NCBI GenBank assembly: GCA_964599375.1
Contig: CAZREW010000007.1
Location: 69,879-133,878, forward strand
Reading direction: 5' to 3'
Length of the DNA: 64,000 nt
Origin: JAUWCL01 sp964599375
GTDB taxonomy: Bacteria > Krumholzibacteriota > Krumholzibacteriia > Krumholzibacteriales > Krumholzibacteriaceae
Made by a program: the position numbers and the translations under genes. This document shows, in pieces, positions 14,848-24,316 of the stretch. Within the stretch, counting starts at the first letter, position 1, and each line of letters begins with the position of its first letter. The notes below the pieces were generated by a model that was not told the DNA's origin, ran no database searches, and was given only the letters and a program-made list of their open reading frames with translations.

Positions 14848-15836
14848 CCTTCATCCTCGTGCCCGGCGAAGAGCTTCCTCACTTCGCGGCCGGCCTTCTC
14901 TATGGCAAGTCCCCTCTCCCTGTCCATCATATCCCTGAGTTCCTTTCTGCCCCCCGAGGCATCCTCGAGCCATTCGCGGGCGAACTCTCCGCTCTCTATC
15001 CTCTCGAACATCCTTCTCATACCGTCCGAGACATCCCTGGAGACCAGCCTCTCACCGTACTTCAGGCCCCCGAACGCCGCCGTGCCGCTTATTACCTCCC
15101 TCATCCCCACCATGCCGCGCTCGATCAGCAGGTCGACTATGATCTTCAGTTCGTGCATGCATTCGAAATAGGCGACCTCGGGGCTGAACCCCTTCTCGAC
15201 CAGAAGATCAAAGGCCTCCTTTATCATCGCTGGGACGCCACCGACGAGTATCGCCTGCTCTCCGAAAAGATCGCTGAGCGCTTCCTCTCGGAAAGAAGTC
15301 TCGAAAGCGCCGATCCTGAGGCAGCCCAGTCCCTTCGCTATGCCGAGCGCGATCTCGCGGGCGCCGCCCGAAGAGTCGTTAGCGACGGCAAAAAGGCACG
15401 GCAGTCCCGATCCCTCCAGATACGCCGAGCGAAGTGCCCTGCCCTGCCCTTTCGGCGCGACCATCACCAGGTCGAAGGGGCCGGTCTCTATCTGCCCGAA
15501 TGTGACGGCGAATCCGTGAGCGAAGCAGATTGCCGAACCGTTTCTCAGAAAAGGTCCTATATCCTCTTTATAAACTTGCCCCTGGATCTCGTCGGGCAAC
15601 AGGCACATCAGGACGTCCGCTGTGGCGACACCTTCCCTTACCTTCATGACATCGAACCCGTCTGTCCGCGCGGTCTCACCAGCCTTTCCGCCGGGCCTGG
15701 CCGCGACGGCGACATCGCATCCGCTGTCCCGGAGATTAAGCGCCTGAGGCCGGCCCTGGTTCCCGTATCCGAGCACGACGATCCTGCGGCCTTCGAGCGT
15801 CCCTCCCGGAACATCCTTGTCGGTCAGCACTTTCAT
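14844..15836 (-). CDS. ilvC: ketol-acid reductoisomerase, divergent
   Basis: Catalyses the second step of branched-chain amino acid synthesis with NAD(P)H and Mg2+. At 330 residues it has class I length. The Rossmann motif is GYGNQG; FAHGF, APKGQG and SDLFGEQ with the Mg-binding acids, and YFECMHELK are present. Two conserved stretches depart from the norm: GYGSQGHAHAL is here GYGNQGRPQAL, and SNTAEYG is SGTAAFG. No ilvB, ilvD or leu genes are nearby; the neighbours are a lipoprotein and gltX. It may be a true IlvC or a paralogue acting on another 2-keto acid. Confidence 0.8.
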   Translation of the reverse strand: MKVLTDKDVPGGTLEGRRIVVLGYGNQGRPQALNLRDSGCDVAVAARPGGKAGETARTDGFDVMKVREGVATADVLMCLLPDEIQGQVYKEDIGPFLRNGSAICFAHGFAVTFGQIETGPFDLVMVAPKGQGRALRSAYLEGSGLPCLFAVANDSSGGAREIALGIAKGLGCLRIGAFETSFREEALSDLFGEQAILVGGVPAMIKEAFDLLVEKGFSPEVAYFECMHELKIIVDLLIERGMVGMREVISGTAAFGGLKYGERLVSRDVSDGMRRMFERIESGEFAREWLEDASGGRKELRDMMDRERGLAIEKAGREVRKLFAGHEDEG

Positions 15837-15865
15837 GCCTGCGGTCCTTTCTGTCGCCTCAAGTA

Positions 15866-15894
15866 TCTATAGCAGACGGGCACCTGCCGGGCAA
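15866..15894 (-). promoter_or_regulatory. putative promoter of the ilvC-lipoprotein-gltX unit
   Basis: Minus strand TTGCCC (15894-15889), 17-base spacer, TATAGA (15871-15866), about 30 bases before the ATG at 15836, which has AAAGGA as ribosome site. Confidence 0.45.
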
Positions 15895-15980
15895 GTAATA
15901 TAAGGCCCGTGGATCCCCCTCCGCAATCCCGGAACTGCCAGTATTTCAGCATGTTTCGTCGACAGGGCAGCCATTTTCGC

Positions 15981-16008
15981 TTGACAAGGCGGCGCTTTTT
16001 TATACTAT
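15981..16008 (+). promoter_or_regulatory. promoter of tRNA-Met
   Basis: TTGACA (15981-15986), 16-base spacer, TACTAT (16003-16008), ending 12 bases before the mature tRNA 5' end. An alternative -10 box TATACT at 16001 would leave only 14 bases. Confidence 0.65.
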
Positions 16009-16020
16009 TCACAGATGCGT

Positions 16021-16097
16021 GGCGGTGTAGCTCAGTTGGTTAGAGCAGCGGAATCATAATCCGCGTGTCCGGGGTTCAAGTCCCTGCACCGCCACCA
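16021..16097 (+). tRNA. tRNA-Met (anticodon CAT, elongator type)
   Basis: 77 bases with encoded CCA. Acceptor GGCGGTG/CACCGCC, anticodon loop ATCATAA, GGTTCAA T-loop. The G4-C69 and G5-C68 pairs differ from the C4-G69/C5-G68 pairs that TilS reads in tRNA-Ile2, so elongator Met is preferred, although tilS is the next gene. First acceptor pair G-C excludes an initiator. Confidence 0.88.
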
Positions 16098-16131
16098 GTT
16101 CTTTCCGGCGCTCATCACCATCGGAAATCCC

Positions 16132-17499
16132 ATGGACTGCAAGGACAGGGTCAGGCACTGGATCATCGAAAACGGGCTGATAAGCCGTGGGGACCGGATA
16201 ACCGCGGCTGTATCAGGCGGGCCCGATTCTATGGCGATGCTCTCGATACTTCACCGGCTCTCGGCCGGCATGGGCTTCTCGCTCTCAGCGGCCTACCTCG
16301 ACCATCGGATCAGGGAAGCGGCGCACAGAGAGCAGCGGATCGTCGAGAGATGGTGCGGGCGGCTCGGGGTACCACTGGTCACCGAAGAAGCCGACGTGCC
16401 CGCCCTGGCGAAGCGGGGAAAGACCGGACTGGAAGAGGCGGCAAGAGAGGCCAGGTACGGATTCCTCGACAGGTTCGAACATGTCGCGCTGGGACACAAC
16501 AGCGACGACCAGGTCGAGACGGTGCTCCATCATATCATCCGCGGGACGGGAATCCGCGGGCTCGCCGGAATGCCGGTGCGGAGGGGAAGGTACATAAGGC
16601 CCGTGATGTGCTGCACAGGCGAAGAATTGAAGCGGTACTGCAGGACACAGGGTATATCCTACGCTATCGACCGCTCCAACAGCGACACGGCGTTCCTGCG
16701 CAACAGGATCAGGCACCGCCTGCTGCCCGCGATCAGAAGGGACTTCAACCCCGCCGTGGATGAGGCTCTCCTGAGGCTGGCCGGAAACGCCCGCGACGGG
16801 CTCACCGCGCTCAGCGAGGGGATATTCGATCTAGTTCCGTCCGCGGCCGCTGACGGGAGCGTCACCCTCGACGCCTCACGGGCCGGCGGCCTTTCCGATC
16901 ACCGGCTCTACCAGCTGGTCGATGCCGTGCTCAGGGACAGGCTCGGAGTATACCGCGACATAGAAAGGTCCCATTTCGACGCCGTCGCAAGGCTCATCCG
17001 CGCGGGGCGCTCCGGGAAAAGGACCACTCTGCCCCACGGAGTCCGGGTGACGGTGGAACACGGCCTGGTCCGCTTCGAGCCCGCAGCGGCGGCGGCCGGC
17101 CCGCCGCCGCCCCCGGAAGCGATCATCCTGCCCGGGGAAGGCGAATTCGATCTACCCGGCTGGGAAATGGCCGTCTCGATAAGGACGGTCCCCCGTATCA
17201 GGGATCGGAAGGATTCTCTGTCCGGGCTTGAAGCGTCCCTGGCAGGGATCTCCTTTCCGGTCCGCGTCAGGCCGAGGCGCGACGGCGACCGTCTCGTCCC
17301 ATTCGGCATGAAGGGTTCAAAGAAGCTCAGCGACATCATGATAGACGCCAAGGTCCCCCTGCGTAACCGCGGCTCGATACCCGTATTCGAGGACAGTGGC
17401 GGCATCATCTGGGTCCCGGGCCTCGTGACAGCGGAAAGGACGAGGATCACCGGGCCCGGGCGCGGGATCACCTCTTTCAGCATCTCAAAAAAGGGATGA
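16132..17499 (+). CDS. tilS: tRNA(Ile)-lysidine synthase
   Basis: Modifies C34 of tRNA-Ile2 (CAT) to lysidine so that it reads AUA. The 455-residue protein has the PP-loop SGGPDS (28-33), the N-type ATPase domain, an RNRIRHRLLP segment typical of TilS, and C-terminal TilS domains; a Pro/Ala-rich linker lies near residue 320. It sits 35 bases after tRNA-Met and starts the widely conserved tilS-hpt-ftsH order. The ribosome site is weak (GGAAA). Confidence 0.92.
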   Translation: MDCKDRVRHWIIENGLISRGDRITAAVSGGPDSMAMLSILHRLSAGMGFSLSAAYLDHRIREAAHREQRIVERWCGRLGVPLVTEEADVPALAKRGKTGLEEAAREARYGFLDRFEHVALGHNSDDQVETVLHHIIRGTGIRGLAGMPVRRGRYIRPVMCCTGEELKRYCRTQGISYAIDRSNSDTAFLRNRIRHRLLPAIRRDFNPAVDEALLRLAGNARDGLTALSEGIFDLVPSAAADGSVTLDASRAGGLSDHRLYQLVDAVLRDRLGVYRDIERSHFDAVARLIRAGRSGKRTTLPHGVRVTVEHGLVRFEPAAAAAGPPPPPEAIILPGEGEFDLPGWEMAVSIRTVPRIRDRKDSLSGLEASLAGISFPVRVRPRRDGDRLVPFGMKGSKKLSDIMIDAKVPLRNRGSIPVFEDSGGIIWVPGLVTAERTRITGPGRGITSFSISKKG

Positions 17500-17587
17500 T
17501 CGGCCGGTCCCCCCTGAAATTTCCATGTCATATCCGGCACGTTGTGTTAATATCTGCACAGATGGCCTTTGCGGAAGACGGGGAGCG

Positions 17588-18136
17588 ATGGAGCAGTCGG
17601 GATTCAAGACGATCATCAAGGCCGATGACATCCGGCGCCGGGTGCGGGAGATGGCCGAACGCATCTCCTTCGATTACGCCGATGCGAGCCCGCTGTTCAT
17701 CGTGCTTCTGAAGGGCGCCTTCATATTCGCCGCCGACCTGACCAGAAACCTCTCCATACCTCACGAGATAGATTTCATAACGCTGTTCAGCTATCAGAGC
17801 GGGACGAAACGCAGCGCCGACGTCGGCGTGATCAACCATATACGCAGCCATATAGAGGACCGCGACATCATCATAATAGACGAGATCGTGGACACCGGCC
17901 ATACCCTGTCCCGCCTGATCAGGACTCTCAAGGACCACAAGGCCCGCAGCCACAGGATATGCACCCTTCTCGACAAGCCCGACGCCCGCGAGGTCAGGAT
18001 AGACGTGGACTACGTCGGATTTACCATACCTGACGTCTTCGTAGTAGGTTACGGGCTCGATTACAGGGAGCGGTTCAGAAACCTGCCCTTTATCGCCGAG
18101 CTGACACCAGAGATCAGGAAGACCATTAACTCATAG
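17588..18136 (+). CDS. hpt: hypoxanthine (guanine) phosphoribosyltransferase
   Basis: Salvages hypoxanthine or guanine with PRPP. The start at ATG 17588 gives 182 residues, close to the family's length; an upstream extension of the frame lacks support. The PRPP-binding motif IIIIDEIVDTGHTL and the earlier LLKGAF loop are intact. It is followed 148 bases later by ftsH, as in many bacteria. Confidence 0.92.
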   Translation: MEQSGFKTIIKADDIRRRVREMAERISFDYADASPLFIVLLKGAFIFAADLTRNLSIPHEIDFITLFSYQSGTKRSADVGVINHIRSHIEDRDIIIIDEIVDTGHTLSRLIRTLKDHKARSHRICTLLDKPDAREVRIDVDYVGFTIPDVFVVGYGLDYRERFRNLPFIAELTPEIRKTINS

Positions 18137-18284
18137 CGGGTTATTAGGTTGGACAAAGGGCACGTTATCGCTTATCTTGATTTCAGGAACTGGAATGCGG
18201 CAGGATTTCCGGCCGTACGAGGGGAAAGGGTGTGCTCTGCCCCTCGGGACCTGTACAGCCACCAATACATGGAGTAATAAAAAA

Positions 18285-20432
18285 ATGAACGGTGACGACA
18301 AGGACCGTGACAGGAATCCAAAGAAGAAGTGGGTCCCCCCCGGCGGAGGGTTGCCCGGCCAGCAGAAACCGTCGAGATCGATGGCACTCTGGGTCATGGT
18401 CATCATCCTCTTCTTCCTTGCCTTTCTCCTTTTCAACTCGAGCAAGGAGAGGGAGTGGCCGATAGACTACAGCCAGTTCATAGCCGAGATCGACAACGGT
18501 AACATAGCCAGCGTGAAGATCAAGGGTATCGAGGTGCGCGGTAAGCTCATCAACCCCATCACGATCCCCACGGGCGGGGACGGCACGACGATATCTAGCT
18601 TCAAGACGATACTGCCGGCCGAGGACAGCCAGCTCGCTGAACGCATATGGAAGAACAATCCTGACGCCAAGATAGAAGCGGAATACCCCGGCAGCAGTGT
18701 CTGGGTGAAGGCGCTTGCAACTGCGCTGCCGCTGATCGCGCTGCTCGTGCTCTGGGTCATCCTCATGCGCAACATGCAGGCCGGAGGCAACAAGGCCTTC
18801 TCGTTCGGCAAGAGCAAGGCGAAGATGATGGGCGGGAACATGCCGCGCGTCACCTTCGCTGATGTCGCCGGCGCGGACGAGGCCAAGAGTGAGCTCGAGG
18901 AGATCATCGAGTTCCTCAAGGACCCTAAGAAGTTCCAGAGGCTCGGCGGGCGGATCCCGAAAGGCGTCATCCTTCTAGGCCCCCCGGGGACGGGCAAGAC
19001 CCTGCTCGCCAGAGCGGTGGCCGGCGAGGCCGGAGTCCCCTTCTTCAGCATGAGCGGTTCCGATTTCGTAGAGATGTTCGTCGGAGTCGGCGCGAGCCGC
19101 GTGCGCGACCTCTTCGACAAGGGAAAGAAACACGCTCCCTGCATTCTGTTTATCGACGAGCTTGACGCGGTGGGGCGCCACAGGGGCGCGGGGCTTGGGG
19201 GAGGCCATGACGAGCGCGAGCAGACGCTCAACCAGCTCCTCGTCGAGATGGACGGGTTCGAGACGAACGAAGGAGTCATCCTTCTTGCAGCTACAAACAG
19301 GCCGGATGTCCTCGACCCGGCACTGCTCCGGCCCGGCCGCTTCGACCGCCGCGTGATCGTGGACATGCCGGATGTCAGGGGCAGGATCGGCATCCTCAAG
19401 GTACACACGAGAAATATCCCCCTGGCCGAGGACGTCGACCTCGATATACTCGCCAGAGGGACCCCCGGCATGTCGGGCGCCGACCTTGCCAACCTGGTCA
19501 ATGAGGCGGCGCTGCTCGCGGCGAGGCGCGACAAGGACAAGGTATACATGGAGGAGCTTGAGGAATCCAAGGACAAGGTCTTCCTCGGCCCCGAGAGGCG
19601 CAGCCGCGTCTTCAAGGAAGATACGAGACGGATGACCGCCTATCACGAGGCGGGACACGCTGTCGTCGGGTCCTACCTGCAGAACTCCGACCCGCTGCAC
19701 AAAGTGACCATCATATCGAGAGGCAGAGCAGGCGGACTGACATCCTTCCTCACCGACGACGACAACTACTACTACCAGTCGAAGGAATACCTGCTGGATA
19801 TCATCACAATGGCTCTCGGCGGTCGAGTAGCGGAAGAGCTCGTCATAGGGAGGATCGGCAGCGGCGCATACGGCGACATAAAGAACGCGACGAACATCGC
19901 ACGCAAGATGGTCACGCAGTGGGGCATGAGCAAAAAGCTCGGTCCGATAGCCTTCGGCGACCGCGAAGAGCAGATCTTCCTCGGGCGGGAGATATCGACC
20001 CGTAAGGACTACAGCGAAAAGACCGCCCAGGAGATCGACGAAGAGGTCAAGTCGATCATATCGGGCTGCTACGACAAGGCCCGAAATATCCTCACTGAGC
20101 ACGAGCAACAGCTTAACGCTGTGGCCGCGGCCCTTCTCGAGCGCGAGACGCTCGACGGCGAGGATGTAAAGATACTCCTGAGTGGCGGCACCCTTCCTCC
20201 AATGAGGAAAAAGCCTGAGCAGAAGAAGACGGAAGACGAGAAAAAGCCGGAGATTCCGGCACAGCATGATGTCGACTTCGATACGCAGGCTTCGAAAGAA
20301 CCTTCACCCTCCATTGAGAATGAAGCGACAGTAAAGGACCGGACGGGCCCGGCCGACCTCTTCTCGGAAATGGACAGGGAGAATGCGGCTCCCGGTAAAG
20401 AGAAGAACGACGGACCCGGCCTGGACACCTGA
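18285..20432 (+). CDS. ftsH: ATP-dependent zinc metalloprotease FtsH
   Basis: Membrane-anchored AAA+ protease that degrades misfolded membrane proteins and regulators. Counting from ATG 18285 (715 residues): TM helix about 34-51, periplasmic domain, second TM about 145-162, Walker A GPPGTGKT 232-239, Walker B CILFIDELD 286-294, second region of homology with ATNRP and RPGRFDR, and zinc site HEAGH 454-458. The C-terminal tail from about residue 575 is a charged Lys/Glu/Pro-rich extension, longer than usual. The frame is open from 18177, but MNGDDK at 18285 has GGAG upstream and gives the normal N-terminus. Confidence 0.96.
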   Translation: MNGDDKDRDRNPKKKWVPPGGGLPGQQKPSRSMALWVMVIILFFLAFLLFNSSKEREWPIDYSQFIAEIDNGNIASVKIKGIEVRGKLINPITIPTGGDGTTISSFKTILPAEDSQLAERIWKNNPDAKIEAEYPGSSVWVKALATALPLIALLVLWVILMRNMQAGGNKAFSFGKSKAKMMGGNMPRVTFADVAGADEAKSELEEIIEFLKDPKKFQRLGGRIPKGVILLGPPGTGKTLLARAVAGEAGVPFFSMSGSDFVEMFVGVGASRVRDLFDKGKKHAPCILFIDELDAVGRHRGAGLGGGHDEREQTLNQLLVEMDGFETNEGVILLAATNRPDVLDPALLRPGRFDRRVIVDMPDVRGRIGILKVHTRNIPLAEDVDLDILARGTPGMSGADLANLVNEAALLAARRDKDKVYMEELEESKDKVFLGPERRSRVFKEDTRRMTAYHEAGHAVVGSYLQNSDPLHKVTIISRGRAGGLTSFLTDDDNYYYQSKEYLLDIITMALGGRVAEELVIGRIGSGAYGDIKNATNIARKMVTQWGMSKKLGPIAFGDREEQIFLGREISTRKDYSEKTAQEIDEEVKSIISGCYDKARNILTEHEQQLNAVAAALLERETLDGEDVKILLSGGTLPPMRKKPEQKKTEDEKKPEIPAQHDVDFDTQASKEPSPSIENEATVKDRTGPADLFSEMDRENAAPGKEKNDGPGLDT

Positions 20433-20470
20433 CATGCCGTTATGGAAGGAGGGGCGCTCGGCTGCGGCAG

Positions 20471-21688
20471 ATGCGTTACAAGCTCGACCTCATCTCTTCC
20501 ACGCGCAAGGCGACACTCGCCGGACATCTCCTCAGAGCGGGCGTCGATCCGGCCGGGATAGATATCATGACGCGGAAAGCCGAAACCGTCGTGATACGGA
20601 TCCGCGGCCTTTCGGCGGCGGCCGCCAATATAATAAAACAGCAGATGCTCTCGATAGGTGGGGACGCTGCCGTCCACAGGGAAGTGATCCACGGCCGCCC
20701 CGATGAATCGTGCGCGTACCTGATCTCCGACGGAAAGAGACTCGAGGTCCTCGCCGACAACCTGGAGAGGCAACCGTTCGGGCTGGCTGAGGCCGGCGCC
20801 GAAATCATCAGGCTGCTGGAGCTACGCTCCTCCCCCCCTTCCTCGGTCGGCCTTCCCGGAGGACGACTCGACCTCACCGCCTGCCCGCTCATCATGGGAG
20901 TGCTGAACGTCACACCTGACAGTTTCAGCGACGGCGGCAGATTCACCGATCCGTCGCGGGCGGCCGATCACGCGTCGCGCATGGCCGGAGATGGAGCCTC
21001 CATAATAGACATCGGCGGGGAATCGAGCAGGCCGGGCTCCTCAGAGCTCGATCCGTCCGAGGAACTGGACCGTGTCGGCCCGGTGCTCGAGAGGATGTCC
21101 GGCCTGAGCGGGACCGTGATCTCCATCGACACCCGCCATTCAGCGGTGGCCATGGAGGCGATCCGCCTCGGAGCCTCGATCATCAACGACATAAGCGGCC
21201 TTACTCACGATCCAGGGATGATCGAAGTCGCCGCCGGCTCCGGCGCCGCTGTAGTGGTGATGCACATGAAAGGGACCCCCGAGACGATGCAGGACGGACC
21301 TGAGTATGACGATGCCCCGGACGAGATATCCGGGTGGCTGGAGGCGGCAGCGGACAGGCTCGTCGGAAACGGCATCTCCCGGGACAAAATAATCGTTGAC
21401 CCGGGAATCGGATTCGGCAAAAGATTGCATGACAACCTGGAGATCATCGACCGCATCGGGGATTTCCATACGCTCGGGTATCCAGTCCTCGCCGGGTATT
21501 CAAGGAAATCGTTCATCGGAACGATCACCGGACGGGACGATCCCGAAGAGAGGCTGCCCGGCGGGCTCGCGGTGGCGGGCCTGTGTCTCGACGCGGGAGT
21601 CCAGATCCTTCGCGTCCATGACGTCCGCGAAACAGCCGACTACGTAAGGGTCTGGAAGGCCATAGTCAGGAAAGGCGGCTCCTCTTGA
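20471..21688 (+). CDS. folP: dihydropteroate synthase with N-terminal extension
   Basis: Condenses pABA with dihydropterin pyrophosphate in folate synthesis. The catalytic domain occupies about residues 135-400 with MGVLNVTPDSFSDGG, DIGGESSRPG, NDISG, DPGIGFGK and GYSRKSFIG. In front lies a domain of about 120 residues with no motif I can name; such extensions occur in several non-proteobacterial DHPS proteins. It follows ftsH by 38 bases and overlaps cdaA. Confidence 0.94.
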   Translation: MRYKLDLISSTRKATLAGHLLRAGVDPAGIDIMTRKAETVVIRIRGLSAAAANIIKQQMLSIGGDAAVHREVIHGRPDESCAYLISDGKRLEVLADNLERQPFGLAEAGAEIIRLLELRSSPPSSVGLPGGRLDLTACPLIMGVLNVTPDSFSDGGRFTDPSRAADHASRMAGDGASIIDIGGESSRPGSSELDPSEELDRVGPVLERMSGLSGTVISIDTRHSAVAMEAIRLGASIINDISGLTHDPGMIEVAAGSGAAVVVMHMKGTPETMQDGPEYDDAPDEISGWLEAAADRLVGNGISRDKIIVDPGIGFGKRLHDNLEIIDRIGDFHTLGYPVLAGYSRKSFIGTITGRDDPEERLPGGLAVAGLCLDAGVQILRVHDVRETADYVRVWKAIVRKGGSS

Positions 21689-22461
21689 GCTCTTTTCATA
21701 TCAATCTGACGATCGACATGCTCGACATACTGATCGTCGCCTTCCTATTCTACAGGCTGTTCATAATGATCAAGGGGACAAGGGCGATCCAGATGTTCAT
21801 AGGCCTGTTCCTGCTGATCATCGTCTCCTTTATAGCCCAGTGGCTCAACCTCAATGCGCTGAACTGGATCCTTAGCAGTCTCAAGACAGTCTGGGTGATA
21901 GCGTTCGTAATCCTCTTCCAGCCCGAGCTGAGAAAGGCCCTTACACAGCTGGGTCAGAACAGGATAATAGGCATGTTCCTCAAGGTGGAATCGACCAGCA
22001 CGGTATCGGAGACCGTCAAGGCCTGCCAGCTTCTGGTTCAGAACGGGCTGGGCGCCATAATCGTAGTCGAGCGTGACGTCGGCCTGAAGAATTACATAGA
22101 GACGGGGACGAGACTCGACGCGAAGGTCACCAGCGAACTCCTTGTGACGATATTCACGCCGCCGAGTCCCCTGCACGACGGCGCCGTGATCGTCGAAAAG
22201 GACAGGATCATCGCGGCGGGATGCATACTGCCCCTCTCGCAGAATCCGCGGATAGGCCGCGCCCTCGGCACTCGGCACAGGGCGGGCCTGGGGCTCTCCG
22301 AGGAGACCGACGCGATCGTGATAATCGTGAGCGAAGAGACGGGCTCCATCTCACTGGCCCGCGAGGGCAAGCTCAAGCGGAAGCTCGACCTAAACGCCCT
22401 GCGAAACGAGCTCGTAGCCATCCTTGGAATAAAATCGGCGGAGACCGTTCCCGCCGCGTGA
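21685..22461 (+). CDS. cdaA: diadenylate cyclase CdaA
   Basis: Makes cyclic di-AMP from two ATP. Three N-terminal membrane helices (about residues 10-85) are followed by the DAC domain with LHDGAVIV and GTRHRAGLGLSEETDA, which include the DGA and RHR catalytic motifs. It begins at TTG 21685, overlapping the folP stop. The usual neighbours ybbR and glmM are missing; a terminator-like hairpin follows instead. Confidence 0.93.
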   Translation: MSSFHINLTIDMLDILIVAFLFYRLFIMIKGTRAIQMFIGLFLLIIVSFIAQWLNLNALNWILSSLKTVWVIAFVILFQPELRKALTQLGQNRIIGMFLKVESTSTVSETVKACQLLVQNGLGAIIVVERDVGLKNYIETGTRLDAKVTSELLVTIFTPPSPLHDGAVIVEKDRIIAAGCILPLSQNPRIGRALGTRHRAGLGLSEETDAIVIIVSEETGSISLAREGKLKRKLDLNALRNELVAILGIKSAETVPAA

Positions 22462-22467
22462 CGGAAC

Positions 22468-22526
22468 GGGAGCGGAGACCTCACCACACACGTCTTCACG
22501 TCCCGGCCTCCGCTCCCTTCTCCTTC
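22468..22526 (+). terminator. terminator-like hairpin after cdaA
   Basis: GGGAGCGGAG (22468-22477) pairs with CTCCGCTCCC (22508-22517) around a 30-base loop, then TTCTCCTTC. The loop is long and the T-tract is broken, so efficiency is doubtful. The following stretch to 22754 has no gene; a smaller hairpin CTGACGG-AGAAG-CCGTCAG lies at 22620-22638. Confidence 0.5.
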
Positions 22527-22754
22527 AGGACCGTTCCGCCCACACAACACGGCAAGGATAGTGCCGGAAAAGGCACGACGCCGCAATCGCCTGTCGTACC
22601 GAAGGTTAAGCGACACTGTCCTGACGGAGAAGCCGTCAGAGCCTGCCGCGTGGCGCAAACGGCGTTTACGTGTCAGTCCTGGAAATGCCTGCGGAAAGCC
22701 CTTCAGAAGCATTCTCGGGGATCCGTATTGTCATGGAAACGTGTTTGACGGCGC

Positions 22755-24305
22755 CTAGTATTTTCGCGGCTCCCTGATCATGCCTCTCTCCACGAGCCTG
22801 ATCAGGTGGTCGATGACATCGGCGTCGAACTTGTCGGTCTGGAGCTTGAGCTGCTCTAGCGCGTCCCTGTATCCGAAGGCCGTGCGGTAGGGCCTGTCGC
22901 TCGTCATCGCGTCGAAGCTGTCGGCGACGGCGACGATCCTCGCCCCTAGCGATATCTGCTCGCCCTTGAGTCCATCGGGGTACCCGCGTCCATCGAGCCT
23001 CTCGTGATGATGCCTGACAAGGTCGCTGGCCGCCTCGAGGAATTTCATGTTCTTGATGATGTTCGCGCCGACTTCGGGATGGCTCCTGACTATCTCCCAT
23101 TCCCCGTCGGTGAGCTCTCCCGGTTTGTTCAGTATATCCTCGTACACGCCGAGCTTGCCGATGTCGTGGAGCGCGGCGCCGAAGCTGATCGTCTCCAGCT
23201 CATTCTTGTCCAGCCCCATCTCCTCGGCGATCAACCTGGCGAACATCGCCACCCTTTCGGTATGGCCTCTCGTGTACGAATCCTTCGCCTCGATCGTGGA
23301 GACCAGTACTTTGATCGTCGAGAGGTATGTGGACTGAAGCTCGGAGTAGAGCCTCGCGTTCTCCAGACCGGTAGCAAACGAGCTGCATATCGATTTGAAG
23401 ACTTCCCAGTCGTTCGCCGAATATTCCTGGCCGCTCACCTTGCTCCCGAGGAACACGATGCCTATAAGGGAAGACTTCACGATCAGGGGGTAACAGTAGA
23501 GAAACCCGAGATCCTGCATGAACTTCATCTCCCGCCTGGCGTCCTCGGACACATCTTCGTTTCTCAGGTCGAGCTCTCCCTGCCCGGTGAACAGCAGGTG
23601 GCTCATACCGGCATCCCTGGAAAGCCTTATGGCCCTGAGGACCGAGTCCCTTATGCCGCGCCCGCCGGCGTAGGACAGGTAGCTGTCGGCCTCGGTCGAC
23701 GCGAAGAAGAGACAGACCGAACCGATTCCAAGCTGTCCGGCGATGGTGAGGAAGAAAACATTTGTCAATTCCTCGGGGTCCCGCAGCCTGTTGAGGTCCT
23801 GACTCAGGTCGAAGATAGAGCGAAGGTCGAGGACCTTCTTTTTCAGTTCTTTGTTTACCCGCTGAAGGTCGTCCACGTTCTTCTGGATCTCATCTTCGAG
23901 ATACTCGTTCTTTTCCAGCAGGTCCCTGCGCCTGTTGGCCTGGGAAAGGAAGTTATCTACCTTGGCGATCATCTCCTTGACCGAGAAAGGTTTCTTTATA
24001 TAGTCCTGCGCCCCTGACTTGAATCCTTCAAGCATGTTTTCATGGATGGCGTTTCCTGAGATCATGATGATGGGCACATCGTGATCGATATCCCTGGTCC
24101 TTATCTCGTCGCATACGGCAAATCCATCCATCCTCGGAAGAACGACATCGAGCACCACGAGGTCCGGGAGAAATTCGTCATACTTGTGCAACGCCGATTC
24201 GCCGTCCAGGGCGTAAGCGGTGTTGTAACCCCTGTTTCTCAGCGATTCGGTGATTATCTCGACTACGTTGGGATCGTCGTCGACAACGAGAATATTACCG
24301 TTCAA
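22755..24305 (-). CDS. response regulator with GAF and HD-GYP domains (c-di-GMP phosphodiesterase)
   Basis: 516 residues: REC domain (about 1-120, phospho-acceptor Asp53, conserved Lys in KKPF), coiled coil (about 125-165), GAF-like domain (about 170-325) and HD-GYP (about 335-510). The catalytic motifs are intact: GHTERV, HDIGKLG, HHHERLDGRGYPDGL. It should hydrolyse cyclic di-GMP in the cytoplasm under control of phosphorylation and a GAF ligand. Start is TTG 24305 with GAGAGG 7 bases upstream, within the end of the preceding gene. It is the last gene of the five-gene signalling operon; no cognate histidine kinase lies beside it. Confidence 0.92.
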   Translation of the reverse strand: MNGNILVVDDDPNVVEIITESLRNRGYNTAYALDGESALHKYDEFLPDLVVLDVVLPRMDGFAVCDEIRTRDIDHDVPIIMISGNAIHENMLEGFKSGAQDYIKKPFSVKEMIAKVDNFLSQANRRRDLLEKNEYLEDEIQKNVDDLQRVNKELKKKVLDLRSIFDLSQDLNRLRDPEELTNVFFLTIAGQLGIGSVCLFFASTEADSYLSYAGGRGIRDSVLRAIRLSRDAGMSHLLFTGQGELDLRNEDVSEDARREMKFMQDLGFLYCYPLIVKSSLIGIVFLGSKVSGQEYSANDWEVFKSICSSFATGLENARLYSELQSTYLSTIKVLVSTIEAKDSYTRGHTERVAMFARLIAEEMGLDKNELETISFGAALHDIGKLGVYEDILNKPGELTDGEWEIVRSHPEVGANIIKNMKFLEAASDLVRHHHERLDGRGYPDGLKGEQISLGARIVAVADSFDAMTSDRPYRTAFGYRDALEQLKLQTDKFDADVIDHLIRLVERGMIREPRKY

Positions 24306-24316
24306 CGCAATGCCTC

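Noticed and set aside
16021..16097. tRNA-Ile2 (lysidine) because tilS follows
   Set aside because: G4-C69 and G5-C68 do not fit the known TilS identity pairs, and the sequence resembles elongator tRNA-Met.
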